36,368 bases of DNA from Alphaproteobacteria bacterium (GCA_018818925.1 JAHJQZ010000145.1:1-36368); one strand, 5' to 3'. Positions 8,595 through 17,510 are shown, counted from the stretch's first letter. The notes: a model not told the origin generated them from the sequence alone. Program-made: numbers and translations.

Positions 8595-9551
8595 ATGACT
8601 GAAGGCGATCTCGGCATGTCGGCGTCGGTATCGACAATCGAGCAACGCGCGAAAAAAAGCCGAAAGCTTGCCGAAGCGTTCGAGATCGGCGTCCATCCCT
8701 TGACTCTGTCGCGATCCGAATCGGTGACCAATGACGGCTACGTCCTCGAAACCCTGCGCTTTGGCAACGCGGCGGGCGAATCCGTGCGCGGCTACATCAC
8801 GCGGCCACAAGGCGTCACTTCACCCATGCCGGCCATTCTTTATATCCACGCGCATGGCGGGCGCTATGAAATCGGTGCCGACGAACTCATCGCTGGTCGT
8901 CCGGCGCTCTTGTCGCCGCTCGGCGCGGTTTTTGCCGGCGAGGGCTATCTGACGCTGACCATCGACCTGCCCTGCTTCGGGGAGCGCCAGCACACGAGCG
9001 AGAGCGCGCTATCCAAGGCCCTGCTCTGGCACAATCGTTCGCTCGCCGGCCAGATGCTCGGCGAGCTCCATTCGGCGCTCGATTATCTGTGCACGCGGAC
9101 GGACGTGGATGCGCAAAGCATCGCCGCCTTCGGCATCTCGATGGGCGCGACGTTTGCGTATTGGCTCGCGGCCGTCGATCCGCGCATCGCCGCGGCGGCG
9201 CATCTTTGCTGTTTCGCCGATTTCGAAACCATGATCGCCTCGGGCGCCCATGACGGACATGGAATCTATCTGATCGTGCCGGGCCTGCTCGACCTGGCTT
9301 CGAATGGCGAGATTGTCGGGCTGATGGCACCGCGTCCGCAGTTCGTCGGTCTGGGCGGGCGCGATCCACTAACGCCGCCGGATGCTGTCGAAAAAGCCCT
9401 CGCCGAGGCGCGCGCCGCCTATGAGGTCGCAGGGGCTGGCGATCAGTTCGAGGTCCTCATAGAGCCGGAGGGCGGGCATGCCGAGACGCCTGCGATCCGC
9501 GCCGCCGTCCTCGACTTTCTTGCCTGCAATCTGAAAGCGCCCGGGTTCTAG
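8595..9551 (+). CDS. Alpha/beta hydrolase (esterase/dienelactone hydrolase-like)
   Basis: This 318-residue protein shows a complete alpha/beta-hydrolase triad: nucleophile S182 in GISMG, acid D257 in GGRDPLTP, and base H295 in PEGGHAET. The oxyanion region YIHAHGGRY lies at 83-91. There is no signal peptide, so it acts in the cytoplasm. The substrate cannot be read from sequence; the long N-terminal beta region and acetyl-xylan-esterase-like core suggest a carboxylic ester. The ATG at 8595 was chosen over an in-frame ATG at 8616; neither has a strong ribosome binding site. It lies 233 bases after the oxidoreductase operon and ends in a repeat element, so it may be a separate unit. Its last codon (TAG) is part of that repeat. 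Confidence 0.75.
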   Translation: MTEGDLGMSASVSTIEQRAKKSRKLAEAFEIGVHPLTLSRSESVTNDGYVLETLRFGNAAGESVRGYITRPQGVTSPMPAILYIHAHGGRYEIGADELIAGRPALLSPLGAVFAGEGYLTLTIDLPCFGERQHTSESALSKALLWHNRSLAGQMLGELHSALDYLCTRTDVDAQSIAAFGISMGATFAYWLAAVDPRIAAAAHLCCFADFETMIASGAHDGHGIYLIVPGLLDLASNGEIVGLMAPRPQFVGLGGRDPLTPPDAVEKALAEARAAYEVAGAGDQFEVLIEPEGGHAETPAIRAAVLDFLACNLKAPGF

Positions 9552-9652
9552 AGCATGTTCAGCAAAAGTGGATACCAGTTTTGCGGTTCGAACATGCGAC
9601 CACTCTAGGACTTAGGTCATGCGTTTTGATTCACTCAAAACGCATGACCTAA
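9548..9652. repeat. Rhizobial-type intergenic palindromic repeat
   Basis: The element starts in the stop codon of the hydrolase and ends in the stop codon of the LacI gene. It is built from nested inverted repeats: CTAGAG (9548-9553) with CTCTAG (9603-9608), GCATGTTC (9553-9560) with GAACATGC (9590-9597), and a second hairpin at 9612-9652. The text resembles the short mosaic repeats widely scattered between genes in Rhizobiales genomes. Copy number elsewhere in the genome cannot be judged from this window, in which I see only one copy. Confidence 0.6.
9612..9652. terminator. Perfect 18-bp hairpin between convergent genes, likely bidirectional terminator
   Basis: Arms 9612-9629 and 9635-9652 are exact inverted repeats of 18 bp separated by the 5-base loop TTCAC. 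The stem contains an internal TTTT/AAAA step. It lies exactly between the convergent hydrolase and LacI genes, and covers the LacI stop codon, so it can stop transcripts from both sides. There is no long T tract after the stem, so Rho-independent action is probable but not certain. Confidence 0.6.
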
Positions 9653-10674
9653 ACCGGCTCGACCACCCGGCTGGCGCGCAGTCCGGTCGAATTGCGCTTC
9701 GTCAGCGAACAGGCAAGTTCGATGCGGCTCACCGGGAAGTTGCGGCTTGTTCCCTGCAATTGCGCCGTATTGCAGAGCATGTCGAGCGAGTATGCGCCAA
9801 TGGCCTGCATGGGAATGGAGACCGTTGTCAGGGCTGGCGCAAGATAGGCGCCCTGCGGCAAACCATCTATGCCGATCACTGAAACGTCTTCCGGCACGCG
9901 GAGCCCAGCTGCATGCAGGGCGATGAGGGCCCCGGCGGCGAGAATGTCGCCGGCCGCGACAATGCCGGTGAATTGCCGGTCGTCGGCAAGCGCTTCGGCA
10001 ACGGCGGCCTGTGCTGCCTGCACCGTCCAGTCTTCGGCTTCGATCACGATCATCGTGTCCTGACGCGAACCGAGCGCATCGCGGACGCCCTCGAGCCGGC
10101 GCTGGATGGTGCGCCGTCCCGGCTTGGTCAAAAAGGCAATGCGCTCATGCCCGAGATCGGTCAGGTGACGCGCCGCCATTGCTGCCGCCGAGCGGTTGCA
10201 GGGCGTCACCGAACTCAGCCGCATCTCCGGGTCGTCGGTGTTGACGAGCACCACGGGACATTCAAGGGACCGCGCCGGCTTGAGAATCGAATCGTCGACG
10301 GTCAGAAACAGGATGCCGAGCAGGTCGCTCGCCCTCGCTAGCTCGGCAAGACCGTCAAGTTCGTCGGCCGACCGGATGGCGTGATTGTCGATCACGAGGC
10401 CGCGTTCGGAGGCGCGGCGTCTCAGCCCCTCGAGCACATACATGGTGAACTGGCTGCGTTCGAAATCGATCATCGCCTCGTGCGAAACAACGAGCAGCAC
10501 CCGTTTTCCGGCGAAATCCTCCGGCAACCCGTAATTGAGCTCGATCGCAGCAGCACGGATTTTCTCGCCCAGCTCCTCGCGCACATAGCCCTTGCCGGAA
10601 ATGGCACGGGACACCGTGGCCGTCGAAATTCCAAGGTGTTCTGCGATGTCGCGGATGCGGGCGCGTTTGGCCAT
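9649..10674 (-). CDS. LacI-family transcriptional regulator of the uronate-oligosaccharide operon
   Basis: The 341-residue protein has a LacI helix-turn-helix at 7-26 (RIRDIAEHLGISTATVSRAI) and hinge, followed by a periplasmic-binding-protein-like sensor domain (VIGIDGLPQGAYLAPALTTV is typical of its second lobe). The frame is open 23 codons further upstream, but the ATG at 10674 starts just before the helix-turn-helix and has GGGAGGA upstream. It is divergent from the GH105/KduI/ABC operon with only 95 bases between the two starts, and inverted repeats lie in that gap. It probably represses the operon until an oligosaccharide or uronate derivative is present; the inducer is unknown. Confidence 0.85.
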   Translation of the reverse strand: MAKRARIRDIAEHLGISTATVSRAISGKGYVREELGEKIRAAAIELNYGLPEDFAGKRVLLVVSHEAMIDFERSQFTMYVLEGLRRRASERGLVIDNHAIRSADELDGLAELARASDLLGILFLTVDDSILKPARSLECPVVLVNTDDPEMRLSSVTPCNRSAAAMAARHLTDLGHERIAFLTKPGRRTIQRRLEGVRDALGSRQDTMIVIEAEDWTVQAAQAAVAEALADDRQFTGIVAAGDILAAGALIALHAAGLRVPEDVSVIGIDGLPQGAYLAPALTTVSIPMQAIGAYSLDMLCNTAQLQGTSRNFPVSRIELACSLTKRNSTGLRASRVVEPV

Positions 10675-10701
10675 GCGAGTCCTCCCAATCTGACAACAAC
10701 A

Positions 10702-10735
10702 TGCAACAAAATTACATGTTGCACAACTTGTTGCA
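10702..10735. promoter_or_regulatory. Inverted-repeat operator cluster between the LacI gene and the GH105 operon
   Basis: TGCAACA (10702-10708) and TGTTGCA (10717-10723) form a 7-bp inverted repeat with an 8-base spacer. A second TGTTGCA-like half site (TTGTTGCA, 10728-10735) follows on the same side, making a partly symmetric TGCA-N8-TGCA unit at 10720-10735. The sites lie in the short divergent intergenic region, the usual location for a LacI-family operator, and would overlap promoters of both genes. Binding is inferred. Confidence 0.55.
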
Positions 10736-10769
10736 GATTGCATTCATAGTCGCAGGGAGGACTTCGTCC

Positions 10770-11879
10770 ATGGCTGAACCGGCAGCGCTTACGCGCATGC
10801 AGGCCTATCTCGACCGGTTGGTTGCCGGGCTCACCGCGCTCACCCATGACGGGCGGTTCGACGAGCCCAATCTTGACGGCACCGCCGGCGACTATATCAG
10901 CTTTGATGCCTGGGAATGGCCGCAGGGCGTCGGCCTGTTCGGGCTCGCCCAGCTCTGGAAGGCGCGCGGATGCGAACCCGAATTGGGGCGGATCATCGGC
11001 GACTGGTATGCGCGCGCCCTCGAACGCGGCCTGCCGGCCATGAACGTCAACACCACCGCCCCCATGCTCGCCGCGACGCTCTATTGGCAGCACACGCGTG
11101 ATGCCAGACTGGGGGCCGCGATCGAGAGCTGGGCAGACCGGCTGATGGTGCAAGGTTCGCGCACCGGCTTTGCCGGCTTCCAGCACGATGTCTCCGACAA
11201 GCTGAACGATGGCGAGCTGTGGGACGATACGCTTTACATGGTCGCGCTGTTTCTTGCCGCCTATGGCGAGGCTTCGAACCGGCGCGAACTGGTCGAGGAA
11301 GCCGAGCGGCAATTCCTCGTCCACGCGCATTTTCTCGCCGACCGGCGCACCGGGCTGTGGTTCCACGGCTGGACCTTCAACGGACGCAACAATTTCGCCG
11401 ATGCCCGCTGGGCCCGCGGCAATGCCTGGATCACCGCCGGCATGGTCGATCTGTTCGAACTCGCCAGGCTGTCACCGTCGGTCAAGGGTTTTCTTGTCGA
11501 AGTCCTGCGCGACCAGGTGAACGCGCTTTTACCGCTTCAGACCGGAAACGGCATGTGGCGGACATTGCTCGATGAAAAAACGAGCTATGAGGAAACCTCG
11601 GCGACAGCCGGTTTTGCCTATGGTCTGATGAAGGCGGCACGGCTCGGCATCGGGCCGGAGGCCTGGCGCGCGGCCGGTCTCAGGGCGCTGGACGCCGTCA
11701 TGGCCGCCATCGACGAATACGGTGTCGTCCAGGGCGTCAGCTATGGCACCCGCATGGGCCACGACCTCCAGCATTACCGCGACATCCCGATCCAGCCGAC
11801 CGGCTACGGTCAGTCCCTGGCGATCCTCGCCCTGGTCGAAGGCTCCCGGGCCTATGAACTGACCGAGGTGCCGGCATGA
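10770..11879 (+). CDS. GH105-type unsaturated glycuronyl hydrolase (YteR/RhiN-like)
   Basis: The 369-residue protein fits the alpha/alpha-barrel GH88/GH105 family. Recognisable parts are YISFDAWEWPQGVGLFGL near the N-terminus, the family's WDDTLYM segment (W151-D152-D153, which carries the catalytic acid region), WFHGW, and RWARGNAWI. The enzymes hydrate and release the unsaturated uronic acid left at the non-reducing end by a polysaccharide lyase. No signal peptide is present, so it acts on imported oligosaccharides. The ATG at 10770 has GGAGG nine bases upstream and is preferred to the longer frame start at 10701, which lies in the operator. The stop overlaps kduI by ATGA. Rhamnogalacturonan-derived substrate is the common case, but not proved here. 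Confidence 0.85.
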   Translation: MAEPAALTRMQAYLDRLVAGLTALTHDGRFDEPNLDGTAGDYISFDAWEWPQGVGLFGLAQLWKARGCEPELGRIIGDWYARALERGLPAMNVNTTAPMLAATLYWQHTRDARLGAAIESWADRLMVQGSRTGFAGFQHDVSDKLNDGELWDDTLYMVALFLAAYGEASNRRELVEEAERQFLVHAHFLADRRTGLWFHGWTFNGRNNFADARWARGNAWITAGMVDLFELARLSPSVKGFLVEVLRDQVNALLPLQTGNGMWRTLLDEKTSYEETSATAGFAYGLMKAARLGIGPEAWRAAGLRALDAVMAAIDEYGVVQGVSYGTRMGHDLQHYRDIPIQPTGYGQSLAILALVEGSRAYELTEVPA

Positions 11880-12712
11880 GCATGCTGCAGCGCTACGGCG
11901 CCGGGCCGGACCAGATCGATGCCATGCTGCCCGACGATCTCAGGGCAAGCTTCATGGCCGAGGGCCTGTTCACGCCCGGCGAGATCGCCTTTGCCTATAC
12001 CCATTACGATCGCATGATCGTCGGCGGCGCCGTCCCCACATCGGCACCGCTGACCTTCGGCGACGGCGCTGAAATCGGCACGCCGCTGTTCTTTTCGGCG
12101 CGCGAGATGGGGATCGCCAATCTCGGCGGAGCTGGAACTGTCGTTGTCGGGGGCACCCCCTACCCGCTCGCCAACCGCGACGTGCTCTATGTCGGCCGCG
12201 GCACGCGCGAGGTCGTTCTTGCCAGCGAGAATGCCGACTGTCCGGCACGTTTCTACATGAACTCGGTTCCGGCGGGCGCCGACTTGCCAACGCGGCTGAT
12301 CACCAGAGCCGAGGCCAAACGCGTCGAGCTCGGTGCCCCGGAGAAGGCCAATGTCCGCTCGCTCGCCATGTATATCCATCCGGAAGTCGCGCCGTCCTGC
12401 CTCTTGCTGATGGGGATCACCGATCCGGCACCGGGCTCGGTCTGGAACACCATGCCGCCGCACCTGCACGAGCGGCGCATGGAAGCCTATTGCTATTTCG
12501 ACCTCTCCGCCGAGGACCGGGTGATGCATTTCATGGGCCGGCCGGACAACACAAGGCACCTGGTCTGCGCCAATGGCGACGTGGTCCTGTCGCCGGCCTG
12601 GTCGATCCACATGGGCGCGGGCACCGGTCCTTACGCCTTCGTCTGGGGCATGACCGGAGAAAATCAGGCCTATGCGGATGTCGATCCGGTGGCCATCAGG
12701 GAGTTGCGCTGA
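11876..12712 (+). CDS. kduI: 5-dehydro-4-deoxy-D-glucuronate isomerase
   Basis: This 278-residue cupin protein has the full length of KduI. The zinc ligands known from the Escherichia coli enzyme fall at the same residue numbers here: H196 and H198 in PHLHERRME, E203, and H245 in WSIHMG. KduI converts 5-keto-4-deoxyuronate to 3-deoxy-D-glycero-2,5-hexodiulosonate in the cytoplasmic pectin and uronate pathway. It is the logical next step after the GH105 enzyme encoded directly upstream, with which it shares an ATGA overlap. KduD and the KDG kinase/aldolase are not in the window. Confidence 0.95.
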   Translation: MSMLQRYGAGPDQIDAMLPDDLRASFMAEGLFTPGEIAFAYTHYDRMIVGGAVPTSAPLTFGDGAEIGTPLFFSAREMGIANLGGAGTVVVGGTPYPLANRDVLYVGRGTREVVLASENADCPARFYMNSVPAGADLPTRLITRAEAKRVELGAPEKANVRSLAMYIHPEVAPSCLLLMGITDPAPGSVWNTMPPHLHERRMEAYCYFDLSAEDRVMHFMGRPDNTRHLVCANGDVVLSPAWSIHMGAGTGPYAFVWGMTGENQAYADVDPVAIRELR

Positions 12713-15169
12713 ATGCTCGAACCCGGCGATCCGCTGACCTATTGGCAGGTAACCGATTTCGTCGAGGCGCGCTACGACGTTGCCGACGCGCCCATGCAAG
12801 GGAAGATGGATTCGACCTTCTTTCTGACCAAGGACAAGAACATCATTCCCCACACCTATCCCTGCCGCACGGCCTATATCGCCGAGGCGCGGGACGTCGA
12901 GCCTGTGCCGGCCTTCATGCCGGACTGGGACAAGGCGCGCAACGTTTTGCCATTCGGCTCGGCCTTTCTCGATCTCTCCGGTTTCTGGTTCCGCGCCACC
13001 AGACTCAGCGGCTGGGCGCGCACCGCGCTTGACGCCCAATCGGCCGGCAAGGCGGTCCTGCGGCTCGGCATCTGCGGCGCGGCCAAGCTCTTCGTGAACG
13101 GCGCGCCGGTCGGCTGGCTGGCGCCGACCGCGCGCAACGCCATGCACGAGGCCGAATTCGAGGTGGACCTCGTTTCCGGCCGCAACGACATCGCCGTCTG
13201 GTTCGAGGATCTGGCCGAGCGCGACGCCGTCGTGCGCATCCTGTTGACCTTTGTCTCAGGCCCTCAATCTGCGGAAGCCATGCCATTCGCCGCCGACTCA
13301 GCGCTCGTTGTCGGTATCGAGACGGCGCTCTCGGCCATGCATCTCGACAAAATACACTATGACGACGCGGAAATCTGGCTCGATATGCCGGAAAAGCTGC
13401 CAACCGACGCGACGGCGCGGGTGACGGTCGCCGGCCATTTCATGTCGCATGACAGTCAGGCCATCGTGCTCGACATTCCGGCGGGGACCGAGCGCATGCG
13501 CATCGGCCATTCGCGCGATTTCCCGCCCGACTACCGCTATTTCCAGCTGCGCTTTGCCTGCGGTGGGTTTGAGACCGATTGCCGGCTCGGTGCCGAGATC
13601 AGCCGGCGAATCGCGCTCGGGCCGGCGCCGGCGGCACGCGATGCCCGCATCGCCGAGGCCCTGCGCTTCATCGCCGACAATGCGGAGGGCGACACCGAAA
13701 AGGCGCTGGCCTTGCTCGCTGAAGGCCGCCCGGACGACATCGCCAAGGCGCACGCGATCTTCGAAACCTTCCTGCCGGTGATCGCCGATTGCTGGGATTG
13801 CGCCGATTTCGCGCTGGTGCCGCTCTTGTTCTGCCGCATCGCCTATGCCAACCGCATCGCGCCGGACATGCGGGCGCGGATCGACGAGACGGCGCTCATC
13901 TACCGCTACTGGATGGATGAACCGGGCAATGACGTGCAGTGGTATTTCTCGGAAAACCACGCACTCCTGTTCCACACCGCCGCCTATCTCGCCGGGGCAT
14001 TGCTGCCCGAGGAAACCTTCGTCCGCTCCAAGCGCAAGGGGCGCGAGCAAAGCCGGGTCGGCCTCGAGCGCCTCGTCGACTGGTTCGATCATTTCGAGGC
14101 GGCGGAAATGGCCGAGTTCAATTCGGCGTCCTATTTCCCCATCGACTTCAAGGGACTGACGGCGCTTTTTGCTCTCGCCCCTGATACGGATATCCGAGCC
14201 CGCGCCGAAAAGGCAATTGTCAGGCTTTTGACCATCGTCGCCAATTCCGCCCATCACGGCGTCATCTCGGCCGCCCAGGGCCGAAGCTATGAACACACGC
14301 TCATCCCGGTCGATACGCTCGAGCTGACTGGCATCGCGCGCCTCGTCTGGGGGCTCGGGTCCTATGGCTCGCACGTCAACTGCCTCGCCCAGATCGCCCT
14401 GTGCCTGCGCGATCACGGGCTCGACTTGCCCGATCTCGGGCCCATCGCCGACTGGTCGGAGCAAGACGCGCAGGAATGGATGTTCTGGCAGGGCGAAAAC
14501 GCCTTCGCCCGGCTCTATCACCACAAGACGGCCGACACTGCGCTCGGCAGTGCGGCCCGCTATCGCTGGGGCGACTGGGGCTATCAGGAAACGCTCATCC
14601 ATGCCCGGATCGGCCGCGAGCCGCGCGCCCAGATCTGGATCAACTATCCGGGCGAAATGGTGCAGTCCGGCTATGGGCGCCCGTCCTTCTGGGGCGGTTC
14701 AGCCAACGTGCCGCGGGTCCAGCAATACCGCGATCTGGCGCTCGTGGTCTTCGACGGCGTGAAGCCGCAGCTCGATTTCACCCATTGCTGGTTCCCGACG
14801 TCGGAATTCGAGGACTGGCGCCTCGACGGTGATTGCGCCTCGGCGCGCTCGGGCAAGGGTATGCTGACCATTAAGGCGTCCGGACCGCTGGCGCTGCAAA
14901 AGACCGGCGCCTCGGCCAATGCCGAACTGCGCCTTGGCGGCCGCGACGGCGTCTGGCTCGTGCGCCTCGGGCGCGGTGGCGATCTTGCCGGATTTGCCGC
15001 GCGCCACGCTCACGCCATCGAAAAGGATGCCGATGGCACCTATCGCGTCACCGACGCCGAATACGGCCGTGTTGAATTCAGGTCCTCGGGGGTTGTTGCC
15101 GCCGAAGGCCGGGAACTCGATCCCCGGACATGGACGATGCAAGGGGAAAGACGACGACTGCCGGCATAG
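12713..15169 (+). CDS. Large protein of unrecognised family, putative carbohydrate-active enzyme
   Basis: The 818-residue protein starts at the ATG directly after the kduI stop (TGAATG), so translation is coupled. I do not recognise the family. Residues 80-180 look like a GH2-type sugar-binding beta-sandwich (AKLFVNGAPVGWL, then SGRNDIAVWFEDL). Residues 310-640 are helix-rich with conserved-looking aromatic/acidic motifs: WYFSENHALLFHTAAYLAG (410-428), EFNSASYFPIDFKG (468-481) and QGRSYEHT (522-529). This pattern recalls alpha/alpha-toroid lyases and hydrolases. Residues 650-810 appear beta-rich. No signal peptide is seen, so it is likely cytoplasmic. Its place between KduI and a sugar transporter argues for a role in processing the imported oligosaccharide, as glycosidase or lyase. 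The catalytic role is inference. Confidence 0.7.
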   Translation: MLEPGDPLTYWQVTDFVEARYDVADAPMQGKMDSTFFLTKDKNIIPHTYPCRTAYIAEARDVEPVPAFMPDWDKARNVLPFGSAFLDLSGFWFRATRLSGWARTALDAQSAGKAVLRLGICGAAKLFVNGAPVGWLAPTARNAMHEAEFEVDLVSGRNDIAVWFEDLAERDAVVRILLTFVSGPQSAEAMPFAADSALVVGIETALSAMHLDKIHYDDAEIWLDMPEKLPTDATARVTVAGHFMSHDSQAIVLDIPAGTERMRIGHSRDFPPDYRYFQLRFACGGFETDCRLGAEISRRIALGPAPAARDARIAEALRFIADNAEGDTEKALALLAEGRPDDIAKAHAIFETFLPVIADCWDCADFALVPLLFCRIAYANRIAPDMRARIDETALIYRYWMDEPGNDVQWYFSENHALLFHTAAYLAGALLPEETFVRSKRKGREQSRVGLERLVDWFDHFEAAEMAEFNSASYFPIDFKGLTALFALAPDTDIRARAEKAIVRLLTIVANSAHHGVISAAQGRSYEHTLIPVDTLELTGIARLVWGLGSYGSHVNCLAQIALCLRDHGLDLPDLGPIADWSEQDAQEWMFWQGENAFARLYHHKTADTALGSAARYRWGDWGYQETLIHARIGREPRAQIWINYPGEMVQSGYGRPSFWGGSANVPRVQQYRDLALVVFDGVKPQLDFTHCWFPTSEFEDWRLDGDCASARSGKGMLTIKASGPLALQKTGASANAELRLGGRDGVWLVRLGRGGDLAGFAARHAHAIEKDADGTYRVTDAEYGRVEFRSSGVVAAEGRELDPRTWTMQGERRRLPA

Positions 15170-15231
15170 CCATGCCTGGGCTGTGACGGACCGGGCAGGC
15201 GCCCGGAATCTCATCGTAGGGAGGAAAGAAA

Positions 15232-16509
15232 ATGAAACGTACCGCCTATCGACTGACCATCGCCGCCGCCATGGCCGCCATCATGGCCGCCAGCCCGGCG
15301 CTCGCCGAAGAAGTTCGGATCATGTGGTATTCGGACGGCAATGAAGGCGAGGTCATGCAGGATCTGCTCGACCGCTTCATGGCCGACAACAAGGACATCA
15401 CCGTCGTTCTCGACAACGTGTCCTATCAGGTCGTGCAGGAACAGCTGCCGATCTCGCTCGCCGCTGGCGAAGGCCCGGACATCGCCCGCGTCACCAATCT
15501 CAAGGCCCAGGCCGAACACTGGCTCGACCTGACGCCCTATGTGGCCGATCCCGAGTACTGGCGCGCCAATTTCGGCGGCCAGGCCGACTGGATGCGCCCG
15601 GACGGGTCCGACGCCATCACCGGCTTCATGACGCAGCTGACCGTGACCGGCGGCTTCGCCAACAAGACGCTCTATGAACAGGCCGGCGTCGAAATTCCCG
15701 GTCCCGACGCGAGCTGGGACGAAGTCGTCGCAGCCGCCGATCAGGTGGCCAAGAGCCAGGGCCTTATCGCCGCTTTCGCGCTTGACCGGTCCGGTCACCG
15801 CCTTTCCGGCCCTGCGGTCTCGTTCGGCGCCAACTTCATTGCCGATGACGGCATGCCGGCGCCGGTCGACGATGGCGTCAAGGCCTTCGTGTCCCGCATG
15901 GTTCAGTGGACCGAGGAAGGCAAGAACCTCAAGGATGTCTGGGTTTCCGCCGCCGGCTCGACCTATCGCGCCGCCGCCGACGATTTCATCAACGCCCAGA
16001 TCCCCTATTACTATTCCGGCTCATGGCAGATCGCCAACCTCGCCACCAAGATCGGCAACGGTTTCGACTGGGTGGCCACCGGCAGCCCGTGCGGCGGCGC
16101 GGCCTGTTCCGGCATGGCCGGTGGTGCCGGCCTTCTGGCCGTCAAGTACACCAAGGTTCCCGAAGCGGTCGGCAAGGTGATGGACTATCTGGGCTCTGCC
16201 GAAATCGTCAAGGAATTCTCCGAGCGCACCCTGTTCCTGCCGGCCCACAAGGGCGTGGTCGAAGCGGGCAATCTCGATTTCCAGAGCGATGATCCGAACG
16301 TCAAGGCGGCGCTCAGTGCCTTTGTCGCCGCTTCCGGCAAGATCGCCCCGAATGCCTCGGCCCTGTCGGCGTGGAAATGGGCCAATGCCTATTACGGCGC
16401 CCTCGTCACCCGCACCAGCCAGGCCATGGCCGGCGAACTGACGCTGGATGACGCCTATGCGCGCATGAATGACGACATCGCCGAGCAGGTGAAGCAGGCC
16501 GGTCAATGA
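15232..16509 (+). CDS. CUT1 ABC transporter, sugar-binding protein (SBP family 1)
   Basis: The 425-residue protein begins with a Sec signal peptide (charged MKRTAYR, hydrophobic core, ALA-E cleavage after residue 25). The mature part has the family 1 solute-binding layout: EVRIMWYSDGNEGEVMQDLLDRF at the N-terminus is the MalE/UgpB-type opening, and a GEGPDIARV segment follows near residue 80. It binds the oligosaccharide in the periplasm and delivers it to the two permeases encoded downstream. AGGGAGGAAAG lies just before the ATG. The substrate is inferred from GH105 and KduI upstream to be an unsaturated uronate-containing oligosaccharide. The start of the next gene overlaps its stop by ATGA. 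Confidence 0.9.
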   Translation: MKRTAYRLTIAAAMAAIMAASPALAEEVRIMWYSDGNEGEVMQDLLDRFMADNKDITVVLDNVSYQVVQEQLPISLAAGEGPDIARVTNLKAQAEHWLDLTPYVADPEYWRANFGGQADWMRPDGSDAITGFMTQLTVTGGFANKTLYEQAGVEIPGPDASWDEVVAAADQVAKSQGLIAAFALDRSGHRLSGPAVSFGANFIADDGMPAPVDDGVKAFVSRMVQWTEEGKNLKDVWVSAAGSTYRAAADDFINAQIPYYYSGSWQIANLATKIGNGFDWVATGSPCGGAACSGMAGGAGLLAVKYTKVPEAVGKVMDYLGSAEIVKEFSERTLFLPAHKGVVEAGNLDFQSDDPNVKAALSAFVAASGKIAPNASALSAWKWANAYYGALVTRTSQAMAGELTLDDAYARMNDDIAEQVKQAGQ

Positions 16510-17510
16510 GTTTTGCACTGGCAAACACGATCGGCGCGGTTTTTGCCGCGCCGGTCCGCTGGCTGGCGGCAAGCATCGACGCCCCGCTCAGACTCTGGCA
16601 GCGGCTGACGGGAAAAGGCGGCATGATCGCCTTTTTCCTCATGCCGAACATTATCGTGTTCGGCACCTTCGTCATCATCCCGCTGTTCATCAACTTCGCC
16701 TATTCGGTCACCGGCGGCAACGAGCTGTTCCTGACCGATCGAAGCTTCGTCGGCACCCAGCATTTCGACCGCCTTTTGACCTGCGACAACCATTTCGACC
16801 CTTCATCCTGCCGCGACGACCTGTTCTGGACGGCGGTCTGGAACACGGCACGCTTCGTTGTCGTGCAGGTGACCACGATTGCCATTGTCGCCATGGGCAC
16901 GGCGCTCATTCTCAATTCCAAGATCCCGGCGCGCGGGTTCTGGCGCGCCGTGTTCTTTTTTCCCGTATTGTTGTCGCCGGTCGTCGTTGGCCTCATCTGG
17001 CGCTGGATCCTGCAGCGCCAGGGCCTTTTGAATTTCGTCATGATCGAGATGGACCTGACGCCGGTGAACTGGCTGATCGAGCGCGACTGGGCCTTTGTCG
17101 CCGCCGTCGGCGTTTCGGTCTGGGCCCATGTCGGGTTTTACGCGCTGATCCTGCTCGCCGGCCTCCAGGCCATTCCGCGCGACCTCTATGAAGCCGCCGA
17201 GATGGACGGCACCAGGCCGGCGCGGGTTTTCTTTCGCATCACGCTGCCGCTTTTGTGGCCGAACCTGCTCGTCGTCATCGTGCTCGCGCTCATCCGCGCC
17301 GTGCAGATTTTCGACGAGGTCTATGTGCTGACCGGCGGTGGCCCCGGCACCTCGACGCTCTATCTCACCCAGTACATCTACGAAATCGGCTTCGCCTCGA
17401 TCCTTCGCAACCCAGGCCTAGCCTCGGCTGCGTCGCTGATGATGGGCGGCGTGCTGATCGTGCTGACGCTCGGCCAGCTCGGCCTGCAGCGCTGGAGGGA
17501 CCGGGCATGA
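16506..17510 (+). CDS. CUT1 ABC transporter permease (MalF-type)
   Basis: The 334-residue membrane protein has about six transmembrane segments and the cytoplasmic EAA loop (DLYEAAEMDGTRPARVFFRI) that docks on the ATPase. Its order before a MalG-type permease fits the CUT1 family. A periplasmic loop after the first segment carries two cysteines (C93 and C102) that could form a disulfide. The N-terminal 40 residues are cytoplasmic and basic/aromatic. Start and stop both overlap the neighbouring genes by ATGA. Confidence 0.9.
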   Translation: MSFALANTIGAVFAAPVRWLAASIDAPLRLWQRLTGKGGMIAFFLMPNIIVFGTFVIIPLFINFAYSVTGGNELFLTDRSFVGTQHFDRLLTCDNHFDPSSCRDDLFWTAVWNTARFVVVQVTTIAIVAMGTALILNSKIPARGFWRAVFFFPVLLSPVVVGLIWRWILQRQGLLNFVMIEMDLTPVNWLIERDWAFVAAVGVSVWAHVGFYALILLAGLQAIPRDLYEAAEMDGTRPARVFFRITLPLLWPNLLVVIVLALIRAVQIFDEVYVLTGGGPGTSTLYLTQYIYEIGFASILRNPGLASAASLMMGGVLIVLTLGQLGLQRWRDRA

